A stretch of 64,000 nt of DNA from CALHRB01 sp964473465 (lineage in GTDB: Bacteria; Bacteroidota; Ignavibacteria; Kapaibacteriales; UBA2268), in assembly GCA_964473465.1 (NCBI GenBank), contig CAYYPE010000004.1, forward strand, positions 186,001 to 250,000, given 5' to 3'. Numbering within the stretch: position 1 is the first letter of the stretch; every line of letters starts with the position of its first letter. Below, piece by piece: positions 19,501-28,467 of this stretch. The notes below the pieces were generated by a model. It ran no database searches. It saw only the letters and a program-made list of their open reading frames with translations, and was not told the DNA's origin. Position numbers and translations under genes: made by a program.

Positions 19501-19861
19501 GCATAATAATTTCATCAGGACCCATTCTTTCGGGTAGATTAGGAATATCCATACTATAAGTTAATCTTTTGGGTTCACCACCTTGGGAAGGTATAGTATA
19601 AATGTCTCTATTCCCGTCGTATTCAGCAGTGAAAGCTATTGTTTTGCCGTCAGGAGAAAAACGAGGAAACATTTCTATTCCCTCAGAACTTGTTATTTTT
19701 CTGGCAAGACCACCATCTTTTGAAACTACATAGATGTCCCCGGCATAAACAAAGGTTATCTGGTCCTTTGAAGCATTTGGAAATCTTAATAATCTTGCTT
19801 CCTGAGCGAAGAGACTAAATGTTACAAATAAAGAAATAATTAAATATAAAATACTACGCAT
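16586..19861 (-). CDS. Tricorn-like S41 family peptidase with N-terminal beta-propeller and PDZ domain
   Basis: 1091 residues. A signal peptide (MRSILYLIISLFVTFSLFAQ) shows it is exported, unlike cytosolic archaeal tricorn. Residues about 30-530 are PD40/WD40-like propeller repeats (SPDGKTIAFTAEYDG, SPDGSKIAYNR, SPDGRWIAYVSDESG, SPDSKWIAFT). A Lys/Asp/Glu-rich linker follows near 550-590, then a C1 helical domain (WKQIFNESWRQMRDFFYDPNMHGVDW) and a PDZ-like stretch (about 770-850). The S41 core is last, with NELSASDGD (probable catalytic Ser about 979) and GKRSWGG. Family role: degrading peptides, here probably in the periplasm. Transcribed away from the next gene; likely monocistronic. Confidence 0.92.
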   Translation of the reverse strand: MRSILYLIISLFVTFSLFAQEARLLRFPNASKDQITFVYAGDIYVVSKDGGLARKITSSEGIEMFPRFSPDGKTIAFTAEYDGNRDIYTIPSQGGEPKRLTYSMDIPNLPERMGPDEIIMHWTPDGKKILYRSRHESWNAWTGQLFLISVDNGLPEKIKLPRSGFASLSPDGSKIAYNRVFREFRTWKRYRGGQADDIWIYDFNTKKLENITNNPAQDIIPMWHKDKVYYISDRDHTMNLFCYNLTTKENKKITNFDKYDVKFPSIGTDFIAFENGGYVYLMDLNTEKVEKVSIQIAEDFPIVRSTIKNVKENIVSFEISPDGKRALFSSRGEIFTVPAEKGNIRNLTNSPGVHDRNPVWSPDGRWIAYVSDESGEDEIYIIKPDGSEKTRISTDGNVYRYNLKWSPDSKKLLCSDKSMQLYYYDIDTKKRTNITKSKVWEITDFTWSPDSKWIAFTDAPNVTVNSIMLYSLSDGKTTNISHPFFESNSPCFSEDGKYLFFVSDRTFNATISNIEWNPSFNNMSTIFGVTLQDSLKTPFVFESDEAEIITEQKETKETDKDKKSDKKDEKSKDGKDSKSKDIIIHLDGIADRVFELPVSAGNYYNLTSVGNKLYYVKSGLGRKSALNVFDLVERKESEVGDFSAYEISANRKKILFQSGGDYYISDLKEKINTSSGKLNLENMEVEIDRKAEWKQIFNESWRQMRDFFYDPNMHGVDWKAIGEKYAELLPYVNHRFDLTYIIGEMIGEINVGHAYVGGGDMPEVKPVQIGLLGAEFELDKASGFYKISKIYQGRNWDEKTRSPLTEPGLNIKEGDYLISIDGIKLSQNMHPFKALVNKNDKFVKIKVNSKPTETGAKEFDVKTISSEAGLRYFNWVEENRKKVDLATNDRVAYVHIPDMAVNNGLNEFVKYFYPQVRKEALIVDDRFNGGGNVSPMIIERLRRILVVAKHARNQEVVQTNPDAVMTGPMVCLLNELSASDGDLFPYQFKKLGLGKLIGKRSWGGVIGIRGSMPFIDGGYLMRPEFANFGADGTWILEGVGMIPDIEVDNDPALEWEGTDQQLNKAIEVILEEIKTDKKPKIPTVPPYPIKK

Positions 19862-20035
19862 TAATTTAATCCTAAAAATTAAACATAATTTTATCTTACG
19901 AAAAAATAATTAAAATGTTAATAAAAAAACAACAAATTTACGTAGAATTTTCTGATTTTGTTTGTATTTCAGCTTTTTTCTTTATATTTTTATGCTTTAA
20001 TCGTTATTAATACTGAAGATTATTGTGAGGGAAAA

Positions 20036-20701
20036 ATGAAATCTTTTATTGTTTTTTTAATATTTTTAACACTGCCCTTTTTCTATCAGGGTAATAATAC
20101 TAATTTTGTTCTTTTAGCTCAGGAAGAGGAGATTCTCGAAGAAGAATCAACTCCCAAAAAAGAAAAAGAACAAGTGCAAGAAAAAGAAAAAAAGCAGGAA
20201 CTTGAAGAATTTGAAGAGTCGGACAAAGGAGAATCAAAAATACCTGACCGTTTAAGATATTACAAAGAAAAATACGAAGCAACTTATCAAAATTCCTTCG
20301 AATCTGTTTGGAATGCTGTTAAACAGTCTATAATTGATTTGAATTGTATGATAGCACAGGAAAAGTATTCACAAACAGATGACGGCTTTTTCAAAGGAAA
20401 GGTGGAATCCGATTATTGCGTTTTTAGTGTTGGGCTCGATTCAACATTCGATGTACTGAAAAGATACAGTCTTGAATTGCCATTGATAAGAGGTGGGAGA
20501 TGGATGACGGGTAGAATGAAATATGTCTTTAACATTGAAGAAAAAAGCGACGGAAGCGTATATTTGCTTTTACGCGGCGAAATCAGTGGCTTTGAAAATT
20601 ACGTTACCCACCGTGTTCATTTCTGGAAATCCAATGGGTACTGGGAAACATACATCCTGAACAGAATAAAAGAAAAATTAACAGCAGTAAAAAACGAATA
20701 A
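20036..20701 (+). CDS. Exported protein of unknown function with a Glu/Lys-rich N-terminal region
   Basis: 221 residues from ATG 20036, which follows a GAGGGA ribosome site. A signal peptide (MKSFIVFLIFLTLPFFYQ) precedes a highly charged stretch at about 25-70 (EEEILEEESTPKKEKEQVQEKEKK), probably disordered or coiled. A compact domain follows, with NSFESVWNAVKQSIIDL, DDGFFKGKVESDYCVFSVG and WMTGRMKYVFNIEE. The ESVWNAVKxxI pattern recalls BamC-like or DUF-type lipoprotein domains, but I do not recognise the family. It is divergent from the tricorn-like gene and is followed 8 nt after its stop by tRNA-Val. Confidence 0.6.
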   Translation: MKSFIVFLIFLTLPFFYQGNNTNFVLLAQEEEILEEESTPKKEKEQVQEKEKKQELEEFEESDKGESKIPDRLRYYKEKYEATYQNSFESVWNAVKQSIIDLNCMIAQEKYSQTDDGFFKGKVESDYCVFSVGLDSTFDVLKRYSLELPLIRGGRWMTGRMKYVFNIEEKSDGSVYLLLRGEISGFENYVTHRVHFWKSNGYWETYILNRIKEKLTAVKNE

Positions 20702-20709
20702 TTTTTGAT

Positions 20710-20784
20710 GGTCGCTTAGCTCAGCTGGTCCAGAGCGTTCGCCTCACACGCGAAAGGTCACAGGTTCAAATCCCGTAGCGACCA
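20710..20784 (+). tRNA. tRNA-Val (anticodon CAC)
   Basis: Cloverleaf built by hand. The acceptor GGTCGCT pairs with AGCGACC, the anticodon stem TTCGC with GCGAA around loop CTCACAC (anticodon CAC), and the T-arm is ACAGG TTCAAAT CCCGT. The discriminator is A and CCA is not encoded. It decodes GUG. Confidence 0.95.
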
Positions 20785-20835
20785 CTTCTTCCCTACGATT
20801 TATTATCTATTTAGGTAAAAATTAATTAAAAGAGT

Positions 20836-20911
20836 TGGCTGCCCCGCCAGGGCTCGAACCTGGACTCTTCTGATCCAGAGTCAGACGTGTTGCCAGTTAC
20901 ACCACAGGGCA
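20836..20911 (-). tRNA. tRNA-Gln (anticodon CTG)
   Basis: Minus-strand cloverleaf. The acceptor TGCCCTG pairs with CGGGGCA (one wobble pair), the anticodon stem TCTGA with TCAGA around CTCTGGA (anticodon CTG), and the T-loop is TTCGAGC. The 3' CCA is encoded here, unlike its two neighbours. It decodes CAG. Confidence 0.95.
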
Positions 20912-20923
20912 AATTATTTGTCG

Positions 20924-20996
<73 letters not shown>

Positions 20997-21066
20997 AATT
21001 AGAATTGCAAAATTACCAAATTTATTTTTAATACTAAAACTATTTTTCGGTATTCTATTCTTTTTT

Positions 21067-22077
21067 TTATAACTGAACAAAGCCTATTTTTTTGAATACT
21101 TTTCGAAGGGTCTTTGAGGCCTGACGTCTGGCTGATTCAGCTCCATAGGATAAAATTTCCTTTAGATGCTTTTCATTCGACCTTATTTCCAAAAACCTTG
21201 TTCTGATAGGATTAATCCACTTTGCAACCGAATTGGCAACCTCCGATTTAAATTCTCCATAACCCTGACCCTTGAATTCTTCCTCGATTTCTTTGAAAGA
21301 TTTACCAGTAGCTAAAGAAAGGAGAGTCATCAGATTTGAAATTCCCGGTTTTTCAGGAGAATATTTTATTTCTGAACCTGAATCTGTTACAGCTCTTTTA
21401 ATTTTGCTAATGATTTCATTGTCTGAGTCAGTTAAAAAAATTGTAGCCTTTTGATTCTCGTCTGATTTTGACATTTTTTTGGTTGGCTCCTGAAGACTCA
21501 TGATTCTCGCACCAACAGGTGGTATGTAAGGTTCTGGAATTTTGAAAGTATCAGAATATAAAAAATTAAAACGTTGGGCAAGATTTCTTGTTAATTCAAG
21601 ATGTTGCTTCTGGTCTTCTCCTACGGGCACAAGGTCTGACTGATATAACAATATATCTGCAGCCATTAACACTGGATAGGCGAATAAACCAACATTGATA
21701 TTTTCTGCATGTTGTTGAGATTTGTCCTTGAACTGTGTCATCCTGCTGCATTCCCCCATACCGGTAAAACAGTTAAGTATCCATGCAAGCTGGGCATGTT
21801 CGGTTACGTGTGATTGAATGAATAATGTGCATTTTTCATGGTCTATTCCGCAAGCTAAAAACATTGCTGCAAGGTCAAGAGTCCATTTTCTTAACATTGC
21901 AGGTTCCTGCTTTACTGTTATTGCGTGAAGATCAACAATTGTGAAATAACAGTTATATTCATCCTGCAAATCCACCCAGTTCTTTATTGCTCCGGTTAAG
22001 TGACCAATATGAAGATTTCCGGAAGGTTGAATTCCGCTCAAAATTATTTTTTTTTCTGCTAATGCTGCTTCGCTCAT
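21067..22077 (-). CDS. trpS: Tryptophanyl-tRNA synthetase
   Basis: 336 residues from ATG 22077 (MSEAALAEKK); an upstream TTG at 22095 is less likely. Class I synthetase motifs are clear: GIQPSGNLHIGHL (HIGH-type) at about residues 16-28 and KKMSKSDENQ (KMSKS) near residue 197. The block GDDQKQHLE-like is seen as VGEDQKQHLELTR near 156. It charges tRNA-Trp with tryptophan. The LiaF-like gene lies 52 nt upstream and tRNA-Ala and tRNA-Gln lie downstream on the same strand, suggesting one transcript. Confidence 0.97.
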   Translation of the reverse strand: MSEAALAEKKIILSGIQPSGNLHIGHLTGAIKNWVDLQDEYNCYFTIVDLHAITVKQEPAMLRKWTLDLAAMFLACGIDHEKCTLFIQSHVTEHAQLAWILNCFTGMGECSRMTQFKDKSQQHAENINVGLFAYPVLMAADILLYQSDLVPVGEDQKQHLELTRNLAQRFNFLYSDTFKIPEPYIPPVGARIMSLQEPTKKMSKSDENQKATIFLTDSDNEIISKIKRAVTDSGSEIKYSPEKPGISNLMTLLSLATGKSFKEIEEEFKGQGYGEFKSEVANSVAKWINPIRTRFLEIRSNEKHLKEILSYGAESARRQASKTLRKVFKKIGFVQL

Positions 22078-22129
22078 TATCAAAATCCCAACCAAAATTC
22101 ATTATTTACGATAAAAGGGATATTTGATT

Positions 22130-22801
22130 TTAATTCCTGATTTCAATTCCACCGAAAGAAATATTATAATTTATTTTAACAGTTTTCATTTCCTCGTCAG
22201 ATAAATTATATGGATGAGTTTTATTCTCCAGTGCACCAAAAAATGGTGAACCATTGATAATTAAAACCCAGTTTACAGGAACTTTTAATTCGATACCTCC
22301 GAAGCTTACATTCAGGTTTATCTCGATATTATCATTAATCACTTTTACATTACGCAGGTCAACATCTGCTCCTCCAAAATATGCGGTGATATTTCCTCCC
22401 CGAAAATCATCTGAATTTACTATTTGCTTAAGTCCTGAAAACACTGCTGAATAATTTATCGTGTGTTCATCCCCGGAAACGTTTGACTTACCAACTGGAA
22501 ATCTGCCAAATATTATCCATATACCGATAAGAATAAATATTAGAGGAAGGAAAGCATCCCAGAAACCTATTGGTAGAATATTTATATTGTTCACAATTAA
22601 TAGTATTCCAATAATCATTAGAATTATCGGAAACATAGTAAATGGTTTCCTCTCTATCATAAGTTTGACCCCAAAAAAAATCAATATCAGAGGCCACCAA
22701 TTTCCAATTAATTCCCCAAAGTCAAATACATTGAAGGAATCCATTAATAGACCAATCCCAATAATAATGAGCACCGTCGCCAAAATCTTCTTTGTTTTCA
22801 T
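22130..22801 (-). CDS. LiaF-like membrane protein (DUF5668-type helices plus C-terminal toast-rack domain)
   Basis: 223 residues. Four or so short transmembrane helices occupy residues 5-100 (KILATVLIIIGIGLLMDSF, WWPLILIFFGVKLMI, FPIILMIIGILLIVNN, LPLIFILIGIWIIFG). A beta-rich C-terminal domain follows with repeated FGG motifs (TAYFGGADVDLRN, NVSFGGIELKVP, NISFGGIEIRN). This layout matches LiaF/YvqF-type cell-envelope stress proteins. In Firmicutes LiaF restrains a LiaSR two-component system; no such pair is adjacent here, so the regulatory partner is unknown. Confidence 0.75.
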   Translation of the reverse strand: MKTKKILATVLIIIGIGLLMDSFNVFDFGELIGNWWPLILIFFGVKLMIERKPFTMFPIILMIIGILLIVNNINILPIGFWDAFLPLIFILIGIWIIFGRFPVGKSNVSGDEHTINYSAVFSGLKQIVNSDDFRGGNITAYFGGADVDLRNVKVINDNIEINLNVSFGGIELKVPVNWVLIINGSPFFGALENKTHPYNLSDEEMKTVKINYNISFGGIEIRN

Positions 22802-22921
22802 AATATCACCTTTTCTTCATCTTACAATTTACAATTTAGATTACGTTAAAATTAGAAAAAAGTTCTTAAATTGTTAAACAACTGAAATGTTATATAAATT
22901 TGTTGGTTAAAATAATTAAAA

Positions 22922-23818
22922 ATGCAAGATCAAATCAAAGCATATATTTTTGCCAGTTTATCAGTCTTATGTTGGTCAACAGTTGCAACAGCTTTCAAAA
23001 TAGCACTAACAGAGCTTCATTACACAAATTTACTTCTTATCTCAAGCACTGTTTCGGTTATTACACTTTTAATTATTTTGATGTTTGAAAAAAAATTTTC
23101 CCTCTTAAAAGGACAGTCCTTCAATCAAGTGTTATATTCGATTCTGATGGGATTTCTGAATCCTTTTTTATATTATATAATACTCTTTAAAGCTTATTCT
23201 TTACTTCCTGCTCAAGAAGCTTTAACACTAAATTACACGTGGGCAATTGTCGTATCTTTGCTATCAATTCCAATATTGAAACAAAAGATAAAACTATCGA
23301 GCTTTTTAGCTTTATTAATCAGCTTTTCAGGGGTGGCGGTCATAACAACAAAGGGCAATCTTTTGGATTTAAAATTCCAGAATCCAGAAGGAGTTGCACT
23401 CGCTCTTTCGAGTTCACTTGTTTGGGGATTATTCTGGGTTTTAAGCATAAAGGATAGCAGAGATGGAACAATAAAACTTTTTATGAATTTCGTTTTCGGT
23501 CTTTTGTTCATTTTAATTCATAATATTTCAATGAATACATCGCAGATACCATCTTTAAAGGGATTTATCGCTGCCTCTTATGTTGGTTTATTCGAAATGG
23601 GAATTACTTTTGTATTTTGGTTGAAAGCTCTGAAATACAGTGATACAACCGTTAAAATAAGCAATTTAGTTTTTCTGTCTCCTTTTCTGTCATTATTTTT
23701 CATTTCATTAATCTTGAAAGAACAGATTCTATTTTCATCATTTGTTGGACTTTTATTAATAGTATCAGGCGTTATATTTCAAAACTTAATCAAAGACGCA
23801 ACAAAAAAAATTCTTTAA
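22922..23818 (+). CDS. EamA/DMT-superfamily transporter
   Basis: 298 residues with about ten hydrophobic helices in two EamA halves. The first half has the typical opening SLSVLCWSTVATAFKIAL and GFLNPFLYYIILFKAYSLLPAQEALTLNYTWAIV. The second has SSLVWGLFWVLS and VGLFEMGITFVFWLKALKYSDTT. The family exports or imports metabolites such as amino acids or nucleotide sugars. Substrate not inferable. It is transcribed divergently from the LiaF-like gene across a 120-bp AT-rich gap. Confidence 0.85.
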   Translation: MQDQIKAYIFASLSVLCWSTVATAFKIALTELHYTNLLLISSTVSVITLLIILMFEKKFSLLKGQSFNQVLYSILMGFLNPFLYYIILFKAYSLLPAQEALTLNYTWAIVVSLLSIPILKQKIKLSSFLALLISFSGVAVITTKGNLLDLKFQNPEGVALALSSSLVWGLFWVLSIKDSRDGTIKLFMNFVFGLLFILIHNISMNTSQIPSLKGFIAASYVGLFEMGITFVFWLKALKYSDTTVKISNLVFLSPFLSLFFISLILKEQILFSSFVGLLLIVSGVIFQNLIKDATKKIL

Positions 23819-23887
23819 TTTTTAACAGAATTTAAGCAATGTTTCATTAAATTTAATCGTTCGTTTCAGTAATATTTAAGATAAGTT

Positions 23888-25243
23888 ATGAAAAATCTAA
23901 TTTCAAAGTCAATTTTAAGTGTAATTTTATTCTGTTTGTTAATATTTGTTTTTTCGTGTAATGATAATACATCAAATACACCCAAAGACCCGGTTCAATT
24001 AAAAATCTCTGTTGTTACTGATCTTCACTTTTATGACCCGAGCCTTGGCATTTCAGGAGAAGAATTTGAAAAATATCTGGCAAGCGATAGAAAAATGATA
24101 GCCGAAAGTCAGGCAATTTCAAACTCTGCTCTAAACACTATTTCATCTCTACCATCTAATATCGTTCTTATTCCGGGAGACCTGACAAAAGATGGTGAAA
24201 AAGTTAACCACGAGATGTTAGCTGGTCTTCTCGCTCAACTGGAAGCAAAGGGCAAAAAAGTTTTTGTGATACCGGGAAATCACGATATTTTAAACCCACA
24301 TTCTTATAAATACCCTTCAACTGGGGGTAAACAGAAAATTGACCATATCACAGCAGCTCAATTCGCTGAGATATATAAGAATTTCGGATTTAGTGAAGCA
24401 AAATACAGAGATAATAACTCTCTGTCATATATTGTTGAGTTAAACTCAAATTTTTGGCTTTTTGCAATTGATGGTTGTATTTATGAAAATAATTTAAGTC
24501 AGGACCATTCTACAACAGGCGGAAGAATATCCTCAGCAACATTGACATGGTTGAAAGAAAAATTAGCAGAAGCAAAATCCAAAAATATTATGCCTATTGC
24601 AATGGCTCACCACGGTTTGGTTGATCATTTCCCCGGACAAGCTTTGGTTTTTGCTGAATATTTATTCACTGACTACCTGAATCTTCAAAAAGAACTCGCA
24701 AATGCTGGTCTAAAAATAATCTTTACAGGTCATCATCACGCTCAGGATATATCAAAAGCTGATATTTCTGGTTCTTACATTTTTGATGTTCAAACAGGCT
24801 CAACGGTTACTTTTCCTTGCCCAATTAGAAGCGTAGAAATTGACAAAGATAAACAAACAGTAAACATCGAATCTCAAAGGATATCTACTATTGAATATAA
24901 TCTTGGTGGTAAATCTTTTCAGGAATACGCTTTGAATAAACTTCTGGATGGTTTCCCTGCACTTGTCATTGCCCAGTTAAAACAACTTGGGGCTGATGAA
25001 ACTTCAGCAGCTTTGCTCGAGCCTATTGTTACTCAATCATTAGTAGCTTACTATCAGGGAGACGAACCAAAACTGATTACCCCTGTTGTTACTCAAACAT
25101 TAAATCAATTGAAGGCATATCCTGATAATAATGTTAAATTGATTGCTTCGCTTCTCGAAGGAATATGGAACGATCCAACCCCCGATAATTCAGTCTTGAT
25201 TGATTTGAAAACCGGAGCTATAACTGACAAAAATACAAAGTAA
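23888..25243 (+). CDS. Calcineurin-like metallophosphoesterase lipoprotein
   Basis: 451 residues. The signal sequence ends in a lipobox (IFVFSCNDN), so it is membrane-anchored. Metallophosphoesterase metal motifs appear in order: DLHFYD (D-x-H, about residue 46), GDLTKDGEKVNHE (GDxxxxG), GNHD (about 134), MAHHG and GHHHAQD (GHxH, about 282). This supports a two-metal phosphoesterase; the substrate is unknown. The C-terminal 100 residues are helical and specific to this protein. It is convergent with the tryptophan dioxygenase gene. Confidence 0.88.
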   Translation: MKNLISKSILSVILFCLLIFVFSCNDNTSNTPKDPVQLKISVVTDLHFYDPSLGISGEEFEKYLASDRKMIAESQAISNSALNTISSLPSNIVLIPGDLTKDGEKVNHEMLAGLLAQLEAKGKKVFVIPGNHDILNPHSYKYPSTGGKQKIDHITAAQFAEIYKNFGFSEAKYRDNNSLSYIVELNSNFWLFAIDGCIYENNLSQDHSTTGGRISSATLTWLKEKLAEAKSKNIMPIAMAHHGLVDHFPGQALVFAEYLFTDYLNLQKELANAGLKIIFTGHHHAQDISKADISGSYIFDVQTGSTVTFPCPIRSVEIDKDKQTVNIESQRISTIEYNLGGKSFQEYALNKLLDGFPALVIAQLKQLGADETSAALLEPIVTQSLVAYYQGDEPKLITPVVTQTLNQLKAYPDNNVKLIASLLEGIWNDPTPDNSVLIDLKTGAITDKNTK

Positions 25244-25278
25244 ATAAGGAGTTAGGCCGAACAAATTATAATTCAAAA

Positions 25279-26160
25279 TCAAAAAAAACTAATCTCGTTT
25301 TTGCTGATGGATAAATATTGATGCCAATTTGTTCCACCAGTTCCTGTGGAATCTTTAAGATGAGCGTAGGCTAATCCATAATGAACACCTTTATAATGGC
25401 GATTTACGATCGCATCATAATAGGCCAAAATATTTCTGATTTTTAAAGCAGTGCTTTTATCATTTTTATTTATGTAATTATTATGTAAATAAAACAGATT
25501 TTTATTTTCGTATTCCTTTGCCAAATTTAATAAATATTCATCGTATTTATTTTCAAATTCTATTAATGTTTCTGCCTTTTCGAGTAATTCCGACTTGGTT
25601 TGGTTTTCATTCTTAATTATTCTGGCACCAAACTTCCAGTAAAGATTTGGATATATTTTTTCGATATTCTCCTCATTTCTCAGCTCTTCTTTTTTCGAGG
25701 GATGGACAAGATTTTTAAGCTGGGTGGACATTATTTCTATCATTCTGTATTGTAAGCTTTGAAAACCACTTGCTGGAACCAAGGCTTCACGAAATTTCAG
25801 GAACTGGCTGTTATCAAAACATTTAACTGACATAGAAGAAATATCAGAATCACTTAAAATTTGTTTCGATTTATGGAATACTGGATATTCCGGCATAAGA
25901 ACACTAATACTATCAGTGAGAATATTAAAATTATTAATCACCCTGCCAATTCTTTTTATCCAGTTATCAGGTTCAAGAAACTGTTTCTTATTCAAATCAG
26001 TTAGTAAAGCCAACTCATTAATAATAAGTTTAAAAAACAATTCGCTTATCTGGTGATATATAATAAAAATATGCTCGTCCTCATAATTAGTCTTTGGATG
26101 CTGCAAATTTAGTAAAGTATCAACACCGATATAATCCCAATAGTTTACCTTTTCACTCAT
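25279..26160 (-). CDS. kynA: Tryptophan 2,3-dioxygenase
   Basis: 293 residues. The N-terminal family block is clear: LLNLQHPKTNYEDEHIFIIYHQISELFFKLI (about residues 16-46; key part EDEHIFIIYHQISELFFK). The C-terminal block with NRHYKGVHYGLAYAHL and STGTGGTNW contains the haem-ligand His and the GTGG substrate loop. It oxidatively opens the indole ring of tryptophan to N-formylkynurenine, the first kynurenine-pathway step. No other kynurenine gene is in the window. It lies 60 nt downstream of metG on the same strand. Confidence 0.9.
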   Translation of the reverse strand: MSEKVNYWDYIGVDTLLNLQHPKTNYEDEHIFIIYHQISELFFKLIINELALLTDLNKKQFLEPDNWIKRIGRVINNFNILTDSISVLMPEYPVFHKSKQILSDSDISSMSVKCFDNSQFLKFREALVPASGFQSLQYRMIEIMSTQLKNLVHPSKKEELRNEENIEKIYPNLYWKFGARIIKNENQTKSELLEKAETLIEFENKYDEYLLNLAKEYENKNLFYLHNNYINKNDKSTALKIRNILAYYDAIVNRHYKGVHYGLAYAHLKDSTGTGGTNWHQYLSISKNEISFF

Positions 26161-26220
26161 AAATAAATTAATGTTAATTGATTAATTGATTTAATTTTCT
26201 TCAAAAAAAAATGATTAACT

Positions 26221-28434
26221 TTATCTCACTTCGGAACCTGTGGGAATACTATCGTCAGAAAGAGTAATAACTGATAACTTTCCATCAGGAGAATTTGCTG
26301 CTAATAGCATACCACGGGATTCTTCACCCATCAATTTTGCTGGTTCAAGGTTCGAAACAACCACAATAGTCTTGCCGATAAGTTCTTCGGGTTTATAATG
26401 CTCAGCTATTCCAGCTACAATTTGCCTGTGTTCCCCTCCAATTTCTACTTGAAGCTTTATCAATTTCTTTGACTTCTTGACATTTTCAGCGGCTACTATC
26501 TTAGCTGTTTTTAATTTCACATTTTTGAAATAATCAATAGTGATTAATTCTTCTTCAGCTGCTTTGGATGTCTGGTGTTTATCACCTAATTTGTTAATCT
26601 GATTCTGAATAACATCATCTTCAATTTTTTTGAACAATATTCGGGGATTGTTTATTTTTAGTCCTTCTGGTAGGTTGGGCAGTATTGATTCATTCCAGAA
26701 ATTCATTTCCTTAAAAATATCCGAAGGCTCACCGGCATAAGTATCTCTATTTAATAGGGTCTTGATTTCAGCACTTGTATAAGGGACAATTGGGGAAAAT
26801 AGCACCGACAAAGTATATACAAGCTGGGCACACACATAGAGAGTTTTAGCACATTTATCAGTGTCAGTCTTGATTGTTTTCCATGGTTCTTCATCATTAA
26901 AATACTTGTTAGCCGCTCTTGCAATATTCATTGTTTCAGTAATGGCGTCTCGAAACCTGAATTTTTCATAATTTTCATTGATAAGTTTAAGCCCAGAACA
27001 TAGAGATATTAAAAGGTTAAAATCATTATCTCCATAGATTTGCTTAAAGCTGTCATCAAGATTATTAAAAAAGTCAGTATCTTTTTTATAATTTTTACAG
27101 AGGCTATATATTAGTGTTTTCCAGTCCTCTTTCAAATCCTTAAACTTATCAGGCAAGCATGGAACTGCACTGTCAAAGTTTTTGTTAATGAACTGTAAAG
27201 TCCTATTGACAAAATTCCCGAAAATGGCAGAGAGTTCATTGTTATTTCTTGACTGAAAATCCTTCCATGTAAAATCCGAATCTCTTGTCTCTGGAAAATT
27301 CATTGCAAGAGTGTATCGTAAGGAATCAATATATGAACTATCCGGAAAATCCTGGAGAAAATCTTTCAGATCAATACTCCAGTTTCTTGATTTTGAGAAT
27401 TTTTGTCCTTCCAGATTCAGAAACTCATTAGCAGGAACATTGTCCGGAAGTATGTAATTGTCCCCCCTTGCTTTCAGCAGGGCAGGAAAAATCAATGTAT
27501 GAAAGACAATATTGTCCTTTCCGATGAAAGCAATATAACGTGTTTCATTATCGCACCACCATTTTTTCCAATCATCTGCTTTCCCTTTGCCAAGGTATTC
27601 CATTTCGAGGGCATAGGTTTTTGTTATGGAAATATATCCAAGAACCGCTTCAAACCAAACATAAAGAGCTTTTCCTTTGGTTTTTTCTGGTGGTAATCCA
27701 TCAATGCCATCAATTTTCACACCCCATGTGAGGTCTCTGGTTATAGGACGGGGACTGATTCCCTGTTTAAGCCAGCTTCTTGTTTGCTGGAGAACATTAT
27801 CTTTCCAATCTTTAGAATGGGACTCAATATAATTTTCCAGAAAATCCTGAAATAAATTAAACTTGAAATACCAATGTGTTGTTTTCTTGACTTCGGGTGT
27901 TTTTCCTGATACAAGACTTATTGGATTTTTTAGCTCTAACTGATTGTAATATGCACCGCAATTGTCGCATTGGTCACCCCGGGCATGTTCATAACCGCAA
28001 TTTGGGCATATACCTTCCACATATCTGTCGGGTAAAAATATCTTTGCCTCTGAATCAAAAAATTGCTCTTCTTCCTTCTCCTCCAAAATTCCTTTTTTCA
28101 AAAAATCTTTAAAAAATTCTCTGGCTGTGTTATGATGAACTGGCAATGACGTTCTCGAATAAATATCGAAGGACATTCCAAACTTTGCAAAAGCCTCTTT
28201 ATTTGCTAAATGGTATTTATCAATAATTTGTTGAGGTGAAATTTTTTCCTTATCAGCTGCTATTGTTATAGCAACACCATGCTCATCTGAGCCGCAAACC
28301 CATAACGTTTCCTTGCCCGAAAGCCTGAGATATCTAACATAAATATCTGCTGGCAGATAGGCACCAGCACAGTGTCCAAGGTGGATAAATCCGTTTGCAT
28401 AAGGTAAAGCCGAAGTAACTAATATCCTTTTCAT
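26221..28434 (-). CDS. metG: Methionyl-tRNA synthetase with C-terminal tRNA-binding domain
   Basis: 737 residues from ATG 28434 (MKRILVTSALPYANGFIHLGH). The HIGH motif is HLGH. The zinc knuckle CPNC...CDNC lies near residues 145-165, and the signature loop is KFSKSRN (KMSKS-type) near 345. Residues about 630-737 form an EMAP/Trbp111-type OB-fold (KTAKIVAAENVKKSKKLIKL, QIVAGIAEHY, GMLLAANS). It charges initiator and elongator tRNA-Met. The MetG1 subtype with fused C-terminal domain is usual in Bacteroidota. The next gene upstream is the RlpA-like lipoprotein. Confidence 0.97.
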   Translation of the reverse strand: MKRILVTSALPYANGFIHLGHCAGAYLPADIYVRYLRLSGKETLWVCGSDEHGVAITIAADKEKISPQQIIDKYHLANKEAFAKFGMSFDIYSRTSLPVHHNTAREFFKDFLKKGILEEKEEEQFFDSEAKIFLPDRYVEGICPNCGYEHARGDQCDNCGAYYNQLELKNPISLVSGKTPEVKKTTHWYFKFNLFQDFLENYIESHSKDWKDNVLQQTRSWLKQGISPRPITRDLTWGVKIDGIDGLPPEKTKGKALYVWFEAVLGYISITKTYALEMEYLGKGKADDWKKWWCDNETRYIAFIGKDNIVFHTLIFPALLKARGDNYILPDNVPANEFLNLEGQKFSKSRNWSIDLKDFLQDFPDSSYIDSLRYTLAMNFPETRDSDFTWKDFQSRNNNELSAIFGNFVNRTLQFINKNFDSAVPCLPDKFKDLKEDWKTLIYSLCKNYKKDTDFFNNLDDSFKQIYGDNDFNLLISLCSGLKLINENYEKFRFRDAITETMNIARAANKYFNDEEPWKTIKTDTDKCAKTLYVCAQLVYTLSVLFSPIVPYTSAEIKTLLNRDTYAGEPSDIFKEMNFWNESILPNLPEGLKINNPRILFKKIEDDVIQNQINKLGDKHQTSKAAEEELITIDYFKNVKLKTAKIVAAENVKKSKKLIKLQVEIGGEHRQIVAGIAEHYKPEELIGKTIVVVSNLEPAKLMGEESRGMLLAANSPDGKLSVITLSDDSIPTGSEVR

Positions 28435-28467
28435 TTTGATTTTAACCAATTCAAAAAATTCAATATA

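Noticed and set aside
22461..22877. 138-codon frame opposite the LiaF-like gene
   Set aside because: Antisense to a gene with clear membrane and beta-domain features; no family resemblance.
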